Of a stretch of 15,575 nt of DNA, positions 7,715 to 15,036 are shown in pieces (the first letter of the stretch is position 1; each line of letters begins with the position of its first letter). Made by a program: the position numbers and the translations under genes. The stretch is from CAZOEL01 sp964578835 (GTDB lineage Bacteria; Desulfobacterota; Syntrophobacteria; Syntrophobacterales; Syntrophobacteraceae). The stretch is from contig CAZOEL010000115.1 of NCBI GenBank assembly GCA_964578835.1, forward strand, positions 1 to 15,575, in the 5' to 3' direction. The notes under the pieces are model-generated. The model worked only from the letters and a program-made list of their open reading frames with translations, made no database searches and had not been told where the DNA came from.

Positions 7715-7905
7715 GGATATTTAACCGCTCCCCCGCTTCAAAAGGCCGCTTGTCATTTTCATCTTTATGAATAATTAAATAATATAGCACGTATCGGGCG
7801 CGTAAAGAAAGCTCCTAAATTGTCCCTGTCGTCTCCACGTTTTCTGTTTCCGTTGTTCTTGGCGGGTTTTCGTGCTAAAGACGAGGCTTCCAAGGAGTAA
7901 AAATC
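7715..7905. promoter_or_regulatory. Divergent purM/mltG promoter region
   Basis: This 190-bp region separates the divergent starts. For purM the best -10 candidate on the minus strand is TATATT (plus 7781-7786), within the A/T-rich stretch 7765-7786; the -35 is poor. For mltG a weak pair is TTGTTC (7853-7858) and TAAAGA (7876-7881) with 17-bp spacing. The mltG ribosome-binding site AAGGAG is at 7892-7897, 8 nt from the ATG. The hexamers are only suggestive. Confidence 0.35.
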
Positions 7906-9030
7906 ATGAAAAACTCGCTTTCAAAAAGGAATAAAACCCCTTTTATACTGCTCTCTATTGCTGGGGCAGCCGGGATCTGTTCGTTCCTTCTCTTCTTTCA
8001 ATTCTGGCTTTTCCTGATGCTGCCGGGAGACGCAGCCAGAGGAGCCGTCGAGTTGGAAGTGCCTCAGGGCGCCAACGCCATGGCGATATCCAAGCTTCTT
8101 CATTCCAGGGGGGTCATCTCCAACGCCGAGATGTTCTATCTTGTCTCGAGAGCGCGTCGAGTCAGCCACAGGCTTAAGGCCGGAGAATACGCGTTTCCGT
8201 CGCCGTCCACCCCCGGTGACGTTCTGGAGCGGCTAATCCAGGGAAGGGTCGTTTTGCATAAGGCTACCTTTCCCGAGGGCTCTACGGTAAGGGATGTCGC
8301 AAAAATCATAGAAGAGAAAGGATTCGCTTCCGAAGCGGAGATCGAGCGCCTCTCGCACGACAAAGAGTTCATTCGCTCCCTGGGGCTGAGCTTCTCCAGC
8401 CTGGAGGGGTATCTTTTTCCCGAAACCTACCACTTCCAGAAAAGAGCGGATGGGCCGACTGTTTTGAAATCCATGGTTCAGCAGTTCTGGAGCCATTTTC
8501 CCCAGGCCTGGCGCTCGAGAGCCGAGGAATTGGGACTGAGCGTTCATGAAATTGTGACCATGGCATCCCTGGTCGAGAAAGAAGCTGTATTGGATTCGGA
8601 GCGGCCTGTCATCGCAGCGGTTTTCTTCAACAGGCTCAAAAAGAATATGCCTCTTGAGAGCGATCCGACCGCCGTTTACGACCTTCCGGGCTTCTCCGGC
8701 CCAATCACCCCCGCTCACCTCAAGAATAAGAGCCCTTACAACACCTATGTGATCAGGGGGCTCCCCGCCGGTCCCATATGCAATCCCGGAGCAAAATCGA
8801 TAGAAGCTGCGCTCTATCCTGCGCAGGCTGCCTTTCTTTATTTTGTGAGCAACAACGATGGAGCGCATCAATTTTCTGAAACGCTCGCAGAGCATAATCG
8901 GGCGGTCAACGAGTATCGTGAAGCCAGAAAAGCCGCCAGGGAAAAAGAGACTGCAAGCCCCGAGGCGCCGATGACTCATTTTCAGCCCATGCCCCCTGCT
9001 CCGGAAGGCAACGAACAAAGCCCAATGTGA
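7906..9030 (+). CDS. mltG: Endolytic murein transglycosylase MltG (YceG family)
   Basis: A 374-residue inner-membrane lytic transglycosylase that cuts nascent glycan strands within the chain and may set strand length. Residues ~13-40 are the single membrane helix. A LysM-like/YceG N-terminal domain follows (VEVP-like LEVPQGANAMAISKLLHSRGVI, ~50-71). The catalytic domain carries FPETYHF (~171-177), MASLVEKEA with the catalytic Glu most likely E224 (219-227), and AAVFFNRLKKNMPLESDPTAVY (~237-258). The closing motif GLPAGPICNPG lies at ~285-295. All are characteristic of the family. The C-terminal ~25 residues are Pro-rich and variable. AAGGAG with 8-nt spacing fixes the ATG at 7906. A nucleotidyltransferase gene follows in the same direction after 62 bp, so the two may be co-transcribed. 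Confidence 0.95.
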   Translation: MKNSLSKRNKTPFILLSIAGAAGICSFLLFFQFWLFLMLPGDAARGAVELEVPQGANAMAISKLLHSRGVISNAEMFYLVSRARRVSHRLKAGEYAFPSPSTPGDVLERLIQGRVVLHKATFPEGSTVRDVAKIIEEKGFASEAEIERLSHDKEFIRSLGLSFSSLEGYLFPETYHFQKRADGPTVLKSMVQQFWSHFPQAWRSRAEELGLSVHEIVTMASLVEKEAVLDSERPVIAAVFFNRLKKNMPLESDPTAVYDLPGFSGPITPAHLKNKSPYNTYVIRGLPAGPICNPGAKSIEAALYPAQAAFLYFVSNNDGAHQFSETLAEHNRAVNEYREARKAAREKETASPEAPMTHFQPMPPAPEGNEQSPM

Positions 9031-9092
9031 TTGAGGTTACTGACGACGCAAAACCGCTCTGTTTTGGCTCCGAGCTCATATAAAGGAATGGA

Positions 9093-9908
9093 ATGATGGC
9101 TTCTAGATCGATGAATGAGGTTGCCGGCATCGTCTTTGCCGCGGGCAAGGGCAGCCGGATGGTCGGCTATAGCGGCAATAAAACCCTGCTTCCGCTCCTT
9201 CCGGGAAGCTCGCCCTATGAGGGGGAGCGTCCGCTTCTCCTGGAAGTGCTCGAAAGCCTTCCGGCAGGCCCTAAGGGAATAGTCGTGAATCACTGCGCCG
9301 AAGATGTGGAAAAGACGACTGCCGGGTCTGGAGCCCATTATCTCCCGCAGCCCGAAACAAACGGCACGGGTGGCGCCCTGCTTGCTGCGCGCCCTTTCCT
9401 CGATTCCGTTTCATCGCCGCAGGTTCTGATCACAATGGGGGACGTCCCCCTGATTCGCCCCGATACTTACAGAAAGCTTATCGAGGAGCTTGCCAGGCAT
9501 GACCTGGCCGTCCTGGCGTTCGCTCCAAAGGACAAAGCGCAGTACGGCATGCTTGAAATGGAAGGCGAACGACCGCTCCGGATCGTCGAGTGGAAGTATT
9601 GGAAGGATTACGCGCCCGAGCGCCGGTCGAAGCTTCTCTATTGCAATGCGGGAGTCTACGCCGCAAAGCGTCCGGTACTGCTCGAGTATCTGGATCGTCT
9701 TGCCGGCATGCCGCATCGCGTCAAAAAGCAAAGAGGCGATCAATGGGTTGAACTTGAGGAGTATTTTCTTACGGACATCGTAGAAATGGCTAGTGGGGAC
9801 GGTTTGTCGATCGGGATTGTCCTTGCCCCCGAAGAGGAAGTCATGGGAGTGGACACTCCCGAAGCGTTGGAGCAGGCTCAGCGGAGGTATGCGGAATATC
9901 GATCTTGA
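9093..9908 (+). CDS. Stand-alone GlmU-type nucleotidyltransferase
   Basis: A 271-residue sugar-phosphate nucleotidyltransferase closely resembling the uridylyltransferase half of GlmU, which makes UDP-N-acetylglucosamine from UTP and GlcNAc-1-phosphate. Visible motifs are FAAGKGSRM (15-23, the nucleotide loop), K30 in NKTLLP, QPETNGTGGALLAA (~86-99), MGDVPLI (115-121, the metal-binding Asp), YGMLE (~151-155), NAGVYA (~185-190) and EYFLTDIVEMA (~223-233). The left-handed beta-helix acetyltransferase half of bifunctional GlmU is absent; the chain ends soon after VDTPEALEQAQ. A GGA-containing ribosome-binding site precedes the start; the ATG at 9096 is an equally possible initiation codon. The substrate could be another hexose-1-phosphate. 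The gene follows mltG and precedes a 14-bp terminator-like hairpin. Confidence 0.85.
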   Translation: MMASRSMNEVAGIVFAAGKGSRMVGYSGNKTLLPLLPGSSPYEGERPLLLEVLESLPAGPKGIVVNHCAEDVEKTTAGSGAHYLPQPETNGTGGALLAARPFLDSVSSPQVLITMGDVPLIRPDTYRKLIEELARHDLAVLAFAPKDKAQYGMLEMEGERPLRIVEWKYWKDYAPERRSKLLYCNAGVYAAKRPVLLEYLDRLAGMPHRVKKQRGDQWVELEEYFLTDIVEMASGDGLSIGIVLAPEEEVMGVDTPEALEQAQRRYAEYRS

Positions 9909-9984
9909 GATGAAGTCATCTCTTGAATAGCAATCCTGTGCTTCCCGGCGCAAATCCGGACTCATTTCCGGCATCCAGCATCAT

Positions 9985-10018
9985 TCTTACGGCGAAGCTC
10001 AATGGCTTCGCCGTAAGA
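9985..10018. terminator. Perfect 14-bp hairpin between convergent genes
   Basis: TCTTACGGCGAAGC (9985-9998) pairs with its exact reverse complement at 10005-10018 across a 6-nt loop. It lies 76 nt after the nucleotidyltransferase stop and 27 nt beyond the stop of the opposing small-protein gene. No long T-tract follows on either side, so it is probably a bidirectional terminator or mRNA 3'-end stabiliser rather than a canonical intrinsic terminator. Confidence 0.65.
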
Positions 10019-10045
10019 GATTTCAACCATTTAGAGTCCCGAAGG

Positions 10046-10324
10046 TCAGAAGTCTCTATCATGCAAGTCCTCATCGCGCCTCTGCAGATCGCGATGGAAC
10101 CGTTCATGCTCCTGGTCTTCGTGAAACCGTCGATGGCTTTCTTCGAGGTCTTCGCGACGCCGGTCAAGGTCGTTTCGCTCAGGCGCAACACCGATATCAG
10201 CGTCTCCATCCGGAGTTAGATCGATGTTCAAATCTATCGCCTGCGCCGTGTGATTCGACGGGGAAGCCCCGAGAAAAGCCGCCAAAATAAAACCAAGCAA
10301 AAGCAACATCTTAATCTTGCTCAT
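10046..10324 (-). CDS. Small exported, highly charged protein of unknown function
   Basis: A 92-residue protein whose start is best placed at the ATG 10324 (MSKIKMLLLL). AAAGGAGG at plus 10335-10342 lies 10 nt upstream of it, whereas the ATG at 10345 sits on top of this Shine-Dalgarno. Residues 1-29 are a typical signal peptide ending HTAQA, so cleavage is likely after Ala29. The mature part has a short acidic segment (DLNIDLTPDGDADIGV). A very charged tail of Arg, Asp, Glu and His follows with short repeats (RRREDLEESHRRFHEDQ, RFHRDLQRRDEDLHDRD), probably a helix. No family is recognised. The alternating His/Asp/Glu clusters could bind metal ions, but that is speculation. Confidence 0.65.
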   Translation of the reverse strand: MSKIKMLLLLGFILAAFLGASPSNHTAQAIDLNIDLTPDGDADIGVAPERNDLDRRREDLEESHRRFHEDQEHERFHRDLQRRDEDLHDRDF

Positions 10325-10363
10325 ACCGAGAGAGCCTCCTTTCATTGGTTCTTCTATTCACAT

Positions 10364-10393
10364 AATATAAGCATGTTGGAGCTTCATAACCAA
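10364..10393 (-). promoter_or_regulatory. Candidate promoter of the small exported protein gene
   Basis: On the minus strand TTGGTT (plus 10388-10393) and TATATT (plus 10364-10369) are separated by 18 bp. The -10 lies about 40 nt before the start at 10324, giving a short leader that contains the strong Shine-Dalgarno. The -35 matches only three consensus positions. Confidence 0.35.
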
Positions 10394-10434
10394 AGTGGGA
10401 TCAAACCGTGCGGCGGCGCATTGGACAATGCCGA

Positions 10435-10462
10435 TTGCAGTTGCAGTTGTTCTTTTTATAAT
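10435..10462 (+). promoter_or_regulatory. Candidate promoter of the PEP-synthase-like gene
   Basis: A perfect TATAAT at 10457-10462 is preceded, 16 bp upstream, by TTGCAG (10435-10440). This is about 170 nt before the gene's ATG. A second perfect TATAAT at 10489-10494 has no good -35 at standard spacing. Either could start the transcript; the resulting leader of 130-165 nt shows no recognisable riboswitch. Confidence 0.4.
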
Positions 10463-10633
10463 TGTCTATGTATGTTGAGCTATGAGAATATAATAGAAGT
10501 ATGGGCGGCAGGGCGTGAGAACCGATTTATGCTCGGCTGAGGGGCCTCTTCGTTACCCCATATCGGCTTCCTTGCCTTTGCAGGCAAGTCTCCGAATGCT
10601 GCTGGACCGAACTTTGATGAGGGAGGAGCGCAT

Positions 10634-13228
10634 ATGTTGAAGTTTTTGGACATGTTCAAGAAAAGTAGAATCTTTCAGAGCGATTCGCCTCAGAAAGCCG
10701 CCTTTCAGAATAAGTACGGCCATTTTCGAAACCTTTTGGCAGGCAACAATCGAGCCTTGGAAATAATCACAGAGCTCGAACAGGTGTGTTATGGCCCCAA
10801 GCCTTTTACGAGAGATTACGTGATCGAGCAGACGGAGCGGCTTGTATCTCAGGTATACGACATAGCCGAAGATTTGAACGCTCTTGCTGCCGGCGCTTAT
10901 CCCGGTCTTTTCGATGCCGTCGAACGCATTGGCGTAAGCATTCTCCAAGATCTGGTGCGAAAAAGGGTAGTGGAGAAAACCAGTCTCACCTATTCATTGC
11001 AATATCTCAGCCTGGAGCATCTTTCCGAGGTGGGGGGCAAGGCCGCCAGCATCGGTGAGATTTGCAACCGCGTCCATCTTCCGGTTCCTCCCGGTTTCGC
11101 CGTTACGGCCTACTCTTGTTATCAATTCATGCAATCGAATAAGCTCTACGAAGAATCTCAGAAAATCCTCAAGGATCTGGATATAAATGATACCGAAAGG
11201 CTGTTGTCGCGCAGCCAGGAGATAAAAGCGAAGATAATGGAGGCCGAAGTTCCTCCGGATCTCGAAGCGGCAATCATGGAAGAGGTCGATAAGCTCATCA
11301 AGGATCTTGGCCCCAATATTTGGCTTGCGGTCCGAAGCAGCGCGACGAGCGAGGATTCCGAGGCGAGCTTCGCCGGGCAGCACTCCTCGGTGCTTGGCGT
11401 GAGCAAAGAGAATATTCTTCAGGCTTACAAGGAAGTGGTCGCGAGCACCTTCAACCCCCGGGCGATTTACTACCGCCGCAGCAGGGGATATCCGGACGAG
11501 TACGTGATCATGAGCGTCCTGTGTCTTGGAATGGTGCGCTCTCGCGCCAGCGGGGTTATGTATACGAGGGATCCGAACGATCCGGCCCGCGACGTTTTGT
11601 TGATCAACGCCGTCTGGGGCTTGGGGATCGGCGCCGTGGACGGTTCCGCGGCGACAGATTATTATGAGGTGGACAAGGATAGTAGAGAGATTCTGACGGC
11701 TAAAATCCCTCAAAAGAACGTCATGGTGACTCTCGCAGACCGGGGAGGAATAAAGAGAGTGGATGTGCCCGAAGCGCTTCGCGCTCAGCCCTGTCTCGAG
11801 CCCGATCAGTTGAAAATGCTCATCGACTACGGTCTTACTTTGGAAGAGCACTACCGAATACCCCTTGATATCGAGTGGGCTGTAAGACAGCAGGGCAAGG
11901 TAGTCGTTCTGCAGGCTCGGCCGCTCAGCCTTGATTTTTCTTCCGTGTCGAGAGCCTCGAAGTCCAAAGCCAATGACATCCAATCGATCCGGGAGAAGTT
12001 CCCACACAACCCCATCCTGATTCACGGCGGCCATACGGCCTCGCGCGGCAAAGCCTCGGGAATTGCTTATGTGCTCGCCTCGGATCATAATCTGCCCAGC
12101 ATCCCCGAAGGGGCGATACTTATTTCTCCCGAAACTTCCCCCCGCTATGTCGCCATTCTTGGAAGAGTCCAAGCCATAGTGACCGATGTGGGGAGCGTTA
12201 CCGGGCACATGGCGTCTGTTGCGAGGGAGTTTGGCGTGCCCACTCTTGTCGGTACGGGCAACGCCACTTCGTTGATTCCTCATGGCGAGGAGATCACGGT
12301 GGATGCGACCAATCAGCTGGTCTTCGAGGGACGGGTTGAAGGCATACTCGAACGTAAAAAACCTGTCAATCCCATGAAGGGGAGCCCAACCTACAAGACG
12401 GCCCATACCGCTTTAAAGAAAATTGCGGCGCTGAATCTGCTCGATCCCAACAGCGAGAGTTTTTCTCCCGAGGGCTGTCAAACCCTTCACGACATCATCA
12501 GGTTCGCTCATGAAAAATCCATGCGGGCCATGTTTCAAATTAGCGATGATATCGAGATGAACGAGCAGTTTGCCGTTCGCCTCAAGGCGCCTCTGCCGAT
12601 GCAGATCTTCGCGGTTGATCTGGGTGGCGGCTTGAACATTCCGTCCAATGCGACGGAGGCAACCGCCGAAAATATTGTTTCCGCTCCTTTCCAAGCCCTG
12701 CTTCGGGGGATGACCCATCCGGATGTGCGCTGGCTCGGGGCGGTAGGCGTGAGCCTCAAAGGCTTCGCATCCATTCTTGCCGAATCGGTTTTCAAGGATC
12801 CAACCGTTGACGACCGCATGGGAGGCCCTAATTACGTTGTTCTTTCTGACAGTTATCTAAACTTCAATTCGCGTCTCGGCTATCATTTTGCAGTGCTGGA
12901 CGCTTATTGCGGCTCTCAGGTCAATGACAACTACATCACTTTTTCGTTCAAAGGCGGAGCGGCCGATATTGGAAGGAGATCAAGAAGAGCCGTCCTTATA
13001 GGCAAGATCCTCAAACGCCTTGGGCTCAAGACCGAAATCAAAGGAGATATGGTCCGGGGTGAAATCAAAAAATACGATTGCGCCCTGATGGAGGAAAAAC
13101 TCGATATGATCGGTCGTTTGCTTGGCGCAGTCAGGCTTCTGGATATGATGCTCTCGGATGAAGGTCAAATCGATTGGTACGTTGACGAGTTCTTCAAGGG
13201 CAACTACACCTTCCAGCGGGTGGCCTAA
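10634..13228 (+). CDS. PEP synthase-like protein (PPDK N-terminal ATP-grasp + phosphohistidine domain) with unrecognised C-terminal domain
   Basis: An 864-residue protein related to phosphoenolpyruvate synthase and pyruvate phosphate dikinase. Residues 1-~125 are a helical extension. The PPDK_N ATP-grasp domain spans ~128-440: LSEVGGKAASIGEI (~130-143), PVPPGFAVTAY (~150-160), WLAVRSSATSEDSEASFAGQH (~230-250), MYTRDP (~309-314) and LDIEWA (~411-416). The mobile phosphohistidine domain spans ~460-575 with TDVGSVTGHMASVAREFGVP (517-536); H525 is the predicted phosphorylated residue. After ~600 the usual PEP/pyruvate-binding TIM barrel is not recognisable. Instead there is a ~260-residue region with MQIFAVDLGGGLN, GPNYVVLSDSYLNFNSRLGYHF and DNYITFSFKGGAAD. 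It can therefore presumably phosphorylate H525 from ATP, but the acceptor is unknown and pyruvate cannot be assumed. GGGAGGAG upstream supports the ATG at 10634. Confidence 0.88.
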   Translation: MLKFLDMFKKSRIFQSDSPQKAAFQNKYGHFRNLLAGNNRALEIITELEQVCYGPKPFTRDYVIEQTERLVSQVYDIAEDLNALAAGAYPGLFDAVERIGVSILQDLVRKRVVEKTSLTYSLQYLSLEHLSEVGGKAASIGEICNRVHLPVPPGFAVTAYSCYQFMQSNKLYEESQKILKDLDINDTERLLSRSQEIKAKIMEAEVPPDLEAAIMEEVDKLIKDLGPNIWLAVRSSATSEDSEASFAGQHSSVLGVSKENILQAYKEVVASTFNPRAIYYRRSRGYPDEYVIMSVLCLGMVRSRASGVMYTRDPNDPARDVLLINAVWGLGIGAVDGSAATDYYEVDKDSREILTAKIPQKNVMVTLADRGGIKRVDVPEALRAQPCLEPDQLKMLIDYGLTLEEHYRIPLDIEWAVRQQGKVVVLQARPLSLDFSSVSRASKSKANDIQSIREKFPHNPILIHGGHTASRGKASGIAYVLASDHNLPSIPEGAILISPETSPRYVAILGRVQAIVTDVGSVTGHMASVAREFGVPTLVGTGNATSLIPHGEEITVDATNQLVFEGRVEGILERKKPVNPMKGSPTYKTAHTALKKIAALNLLDPNSESFSPEGCQTLHDIIRFAHEKSMRAMFQISDDIEMNEQFAVRLKAPLPMQIFAVDLGGGLNIPSNATEATAENIVSAPFQALLRGMTHPDVRWLGAVGVSLKGFASILAESVFKDPTVDDRMGGPNYVVLSDSYLNFNSRLGYHFAVLDAYCGSQVNDNYITFSFKGGAADIGRRSRRAVLIGKILKRLGLKTEIKGDMVRGEIKKYDCALMEEKLDMIGRLLGAVRLLDMMLSDEGQIDWYVDEFFKGNYTFQRVA

Positions 13229-13258
13229 TACCCGGGATGGCGCTGCGGGAGCTTGCGG

Positions 13259-13483
13259 TTATCGCCACAGGTTTTTGTCTCGCAGGAGCTTCAGCGCCAG
13301 GAGGATTGTTGGAACCAGGTGAAAGAAGAGGTCGAAGATATCGATGGGCTTCCGTAAGACCCCTTCTTTCAGCATGATGAGCTTTTCTATGACATGAGGC
13401 ATCGGTCTGAACGGAGCGAGAAGAAGCGCGAGCGCCGCGACGATGAGCATGGGGTAGGGTATGGAATCCAGAAAGCGCAACAT
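13259..13483 (-). CDS. Small membrane protein (74 residues)
   Basis: A 74-residue hydrophobic protein with two probable membrane helices: residues ~9-24 (YPMLIVAALALLLAPF) and ~49-66 (IFDLFFHLVPTILLALKLL), joined by an amphipathic linker (PHVIEKLIMLKEGVLRKPID). GGAGG at plus 13491-13495, seven nt upstream, fixes the ATG at 13483. Similar ~70-residue proteins in other proteobacteria are, from memory, annotated only as 'RND transporter' without good functional support. The gene converges on the PEP-synthase-like gene with 30 bp between stops and no visible terminator hairpin. Confidence 0.75.
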   Translation of the reverse strand: MLRFLDSIPYPMLIVAALALLLAPFRPMPHVIEKLIMLKEGVLRKPIDIFDLFFHLVPTILLALKLLRDKNLWR

Positions 13484-13635
13484 GATTTATCCTCCGCATG
13501 TTGAGAGAAAGAATGCATGGAAAGCCACAGTGCCGCCCGCCGGCGACGAAACAAAGAACTGAAGGCGCAACGGGACAAACATGGCAACTGCCTGATGGGA
13601 AGAAAGAGGCGCCAGAGGATGGAATTTCTGATTCT

Positions 13636-13695
13636 CATCTTCAGCTCCATTCATGTTCCATTTGGACCATGGATTTGCACTAGGAGCTGAAGATG
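13636..13695. repeat. 13-bp inverted repeat with 34-nt spacer
   Basis: CATCTTCAGCTCC (13636-13648) is repeated as its exact reverse complement GGAGCTGAAGATG at 13683-13695. It lies in the 250-bp gap between the small membrane protein gene and the tRNA. It could be the ends of a tiny mobile remnant, a long-loop RNA hairpin, or an operator. The spacer also contains TTGGACCATGG, of which TGGACCA recurs just past the right arm (13693-13699). Nothing else coding is seen in 13484-13706. Confidence 0.6.
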
Positions 13696-13706
13696 GACCA
13701 GGAAGG

Positions 13707-13729
13707 AAAAATCCTGAGATATTACAGGA
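13707..13729 (-). terminator. Probable intrinsic terminator of tRNA-Met
   Basis: Read on the minus strand, TCCTG (plus 13725-13729) pairs with CAGGA (plus 13712-13716) across an 8-nt loop and is followed by five T (plus 13707-13711). It starts 5 nt after the tRNA 3' end. The 5-bp stem is short, but the T-tract and position support it. Confidence 0.5.
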
Positions 13730-13734
13730 CTGAG

Positions 13735-13808
13735 TGGCGGTGCAGGGCTTCGAACCCCGGACTCCGCGGATATGAGCCGCGTGCTCTGACCAACTGAGCT
13801 ACACCGCC
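13735..13808 (-). tRNA. tRNA-Met (CAT), elongator type
   Basis: A complete 74-nt cloverleaf on the minus strand. The acceptor stem GGCGGTG/CACCGCC is fully paired, with discriminator A and no encoded CCA. The D arm is GCTC-AGTTGGTCA-GAGC. The anticodon stem CGCGG/CCGCG encloses the loop CTCATAT, so the anticodon is CAT. The T arm is CGGGG-TTCGAAG-CCCTG. The G1-C72 pair argues against initiator tRNA, and the acceptor sequence is unlike tRNA-Ile(CAT), so elongator methionine tRNA is the best call. It has its own promoter upstream. Confidence 0.93.
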
Positions 13809-13824
13809 TTGAAAACAGAGAACT

Positions 13825-13851
13825 TTTATAGGAAGAACGTTCATCTGTCAA
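13825..13851 (-). promoter_or_regulatory. Promoter of tRNA-Met
   Basis: On the minus strand a perfect TTGACA -35 (plus 13846-13851) is followed after 15 bp by TATAAA (plus 13825-13830); shifting the -10 to TAAAAG gives 17 bp. Transcription would begin only ~10 nt before the tRNA 5' end at 13808, as expected for a single tRNA gene with a short leader. Confidence 0.7.
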
Positions 13852-13875
13852 CCATAAAAATCACGGACACAACAT

Positions 13876-15036
13876 TTATACGCCATTCTGCAAATCTTCG
13901 CTCTCTTTTGCTTCCGTAGATGCGCATTGCTCAACCATTTTGGCCGTGTTGGCTGCTCCTTGAAGGTCGAGAGAAGCGTCTACGGCTGAAAAAGGCTCTC
14001 TCAAAGCATTACGAATCAACGAGGCCATGGATGACGCTTCGAGCCTTTCGATTACGCGAGCCAATCCCAGGTTGCGGAGCTTGTCGGCGCGCATCGACTG
14101 CTCGCGGTTTTGCGCGAATGGATAGACGAGGGCTTTGACTCCCGAGCTGAGAATATCCATGCAGGTGTTGTATCCCGCCATGCTGATGGAAAGATCCGCC
14201 CGGGCAAGCTCCGATAGAAAGTCCATGGAGAACGGGAGCGCGCTTATCCGTTTGTCTCGATCCGCTAAATTCGCGATTGCGGCTTTATCCTTTTCATCCA
14301 TGAGAGGGCCGATAAACACCCGAAGCCTAAGGTCTTCTTCCTCCATGACCCGGATCGCCCCGATAACCGACAAGAGGAGATCGACTCCGACTTTGCCGCC
14401 TCCGCTGCTCGCCGCTATTATCTTGATTTCTTGCTCGGCCGAGCGAGGCGGAGCCTGTCTGGCGATGAATCCCGTGTATTTTACGGGGGGGGCGATCTTG
14501 TCGAATCTCTCGAAGGTTTCTTCAAGCGAGACAAGTCTTGGGTCCGAATGCACCAGCAGCAGGTGATAGTGCGCATTCAGGATGGAGAGCACGCCCTCTT
14601 CGTATGCGGCCTGGTCGTTCTTTTCAACCAATATGTCCCTGAGACTGCAGATTGCTTTCGTATGAAGCCCATTCTCTCTAATCAGTTCGAGGATCGGTAG
14701 CAGTTCACCTCTGAATTGCTTTCGTCCGAAGGGAAAGAGCTCCGTGATGAGCACATCAGGAGCAAATTCAAGAAAAGCCTGCCGAAGCATCTGCTTTCTT
14801 TCGAGTTTTATTTCCTCCAAGGCTCCGTCTTTAGGATCCATTGTTCTGAATTCCGCATCCATCATGAGCGCTGGAAGGAAAAAACGCCGCACATGCGGCA
14901 TGGCGGCAAAAGCGACAAGCGGTTTGCCCCCTTCAACAAAAAGAACCTGGTGTTCCTTGAGTGCGCCGGCGATTTCCATGCTCCTGAAGAAATGGCCGAT
15001 GCCCAGCACGTGTTGGCAGTAAAGCATTATCTTCAT
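13876..15036 (-). CDS. GT-B glycosyltransferase (COG4671/MurG-like)
   Basis: A glycosyltransferase of the GT-B fold with a GT28-type C-terminal domain, 386 residues from the preferred start. The ATG at 15036 is preceded by TTAAGGA with 7-nt spacing and begins MKIMLYCQHVLGIGHFFRS, which has the glycine-rich loop GIGH (12-15) typical of the N-terminal Rossmann domain. A longer frame up to 15132 adds 32 residues that do not fit the fold and has no good ribosome-binding site. The C-terminal domain shows IIAASSGGGKVG (~206-217), SMAGYNTCMDILSSGVKALVYPF (~285-307) and NREQSMRADKL (~310-320), the nucleotide-sugar-binding region. Donor and acceptor are unknown. It stands alone, upstream of the tRNA gene on the same strand, without a visible glycan cluster in the window. 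Confidence 0.85.
   Translation of the reverse strand: MKIMLYCQHVLGIGHFFRSMEIAGALKEHQVLFVEGGKPLVAFAAMPHVRRFFLPALMMDAEFRTMDPKDGALEEIKLERKQMLRQAFLEFAPDVLITELFPFGRKQFRGELLPILELIRENGLHTKAICSLRDILVEKNDQAAYEEGVLSILNAHYHLLLVHSDPRLVSLEETFERFDKIAPPVKYTGFIARQAPPRSAEQEIKIIAASSGGGKVGVDLLLSVIGAIRVMEEEDLRLRVFIGPLMDEKDKAAIANLADRDKRISALPFSMDFLSELARADLSISMAGYNTCMDILSSGVKALVYPFAQNREQSMRADKLRNLGLARVIERLEASSMASLIRNALREPFSAVDASLDLQGAANTAKMVEQCASTEAKESEDLQNGV

Noticed and set aside
8233..9018. 261-codon minus-strand frame opposite mltG
   Set aside because: Antisense shadow of mltG, whose catalytic motifs are unambiguous.
9923..10219. 98-codon plus-strand frame between the nucleotidyltransferase and the PEP-synthase-like gene
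   Set aside because: It runs through the 14-bp hairpin and is antisense to the small exported protein, which has a signal peptide and a strong Shine-Dalgarno.
10994..12406. 470-codon minus-strand frame opposite the PEP-synthase-like gene
   Set aside because: It is long only because of the codon bias of the real gene; no recognisable protein features, and the plus strand encodes clear ATP-grasp and phosphohistidine motifs.
13651..13851. 66-codon minus-strand frame across the tRNA
   Set aside because: It is the translation of the tRNA-Met gene and its flanks; strings such as SSVGQST and SGVRSPAPP are the usual artefact of translating a tRNA.
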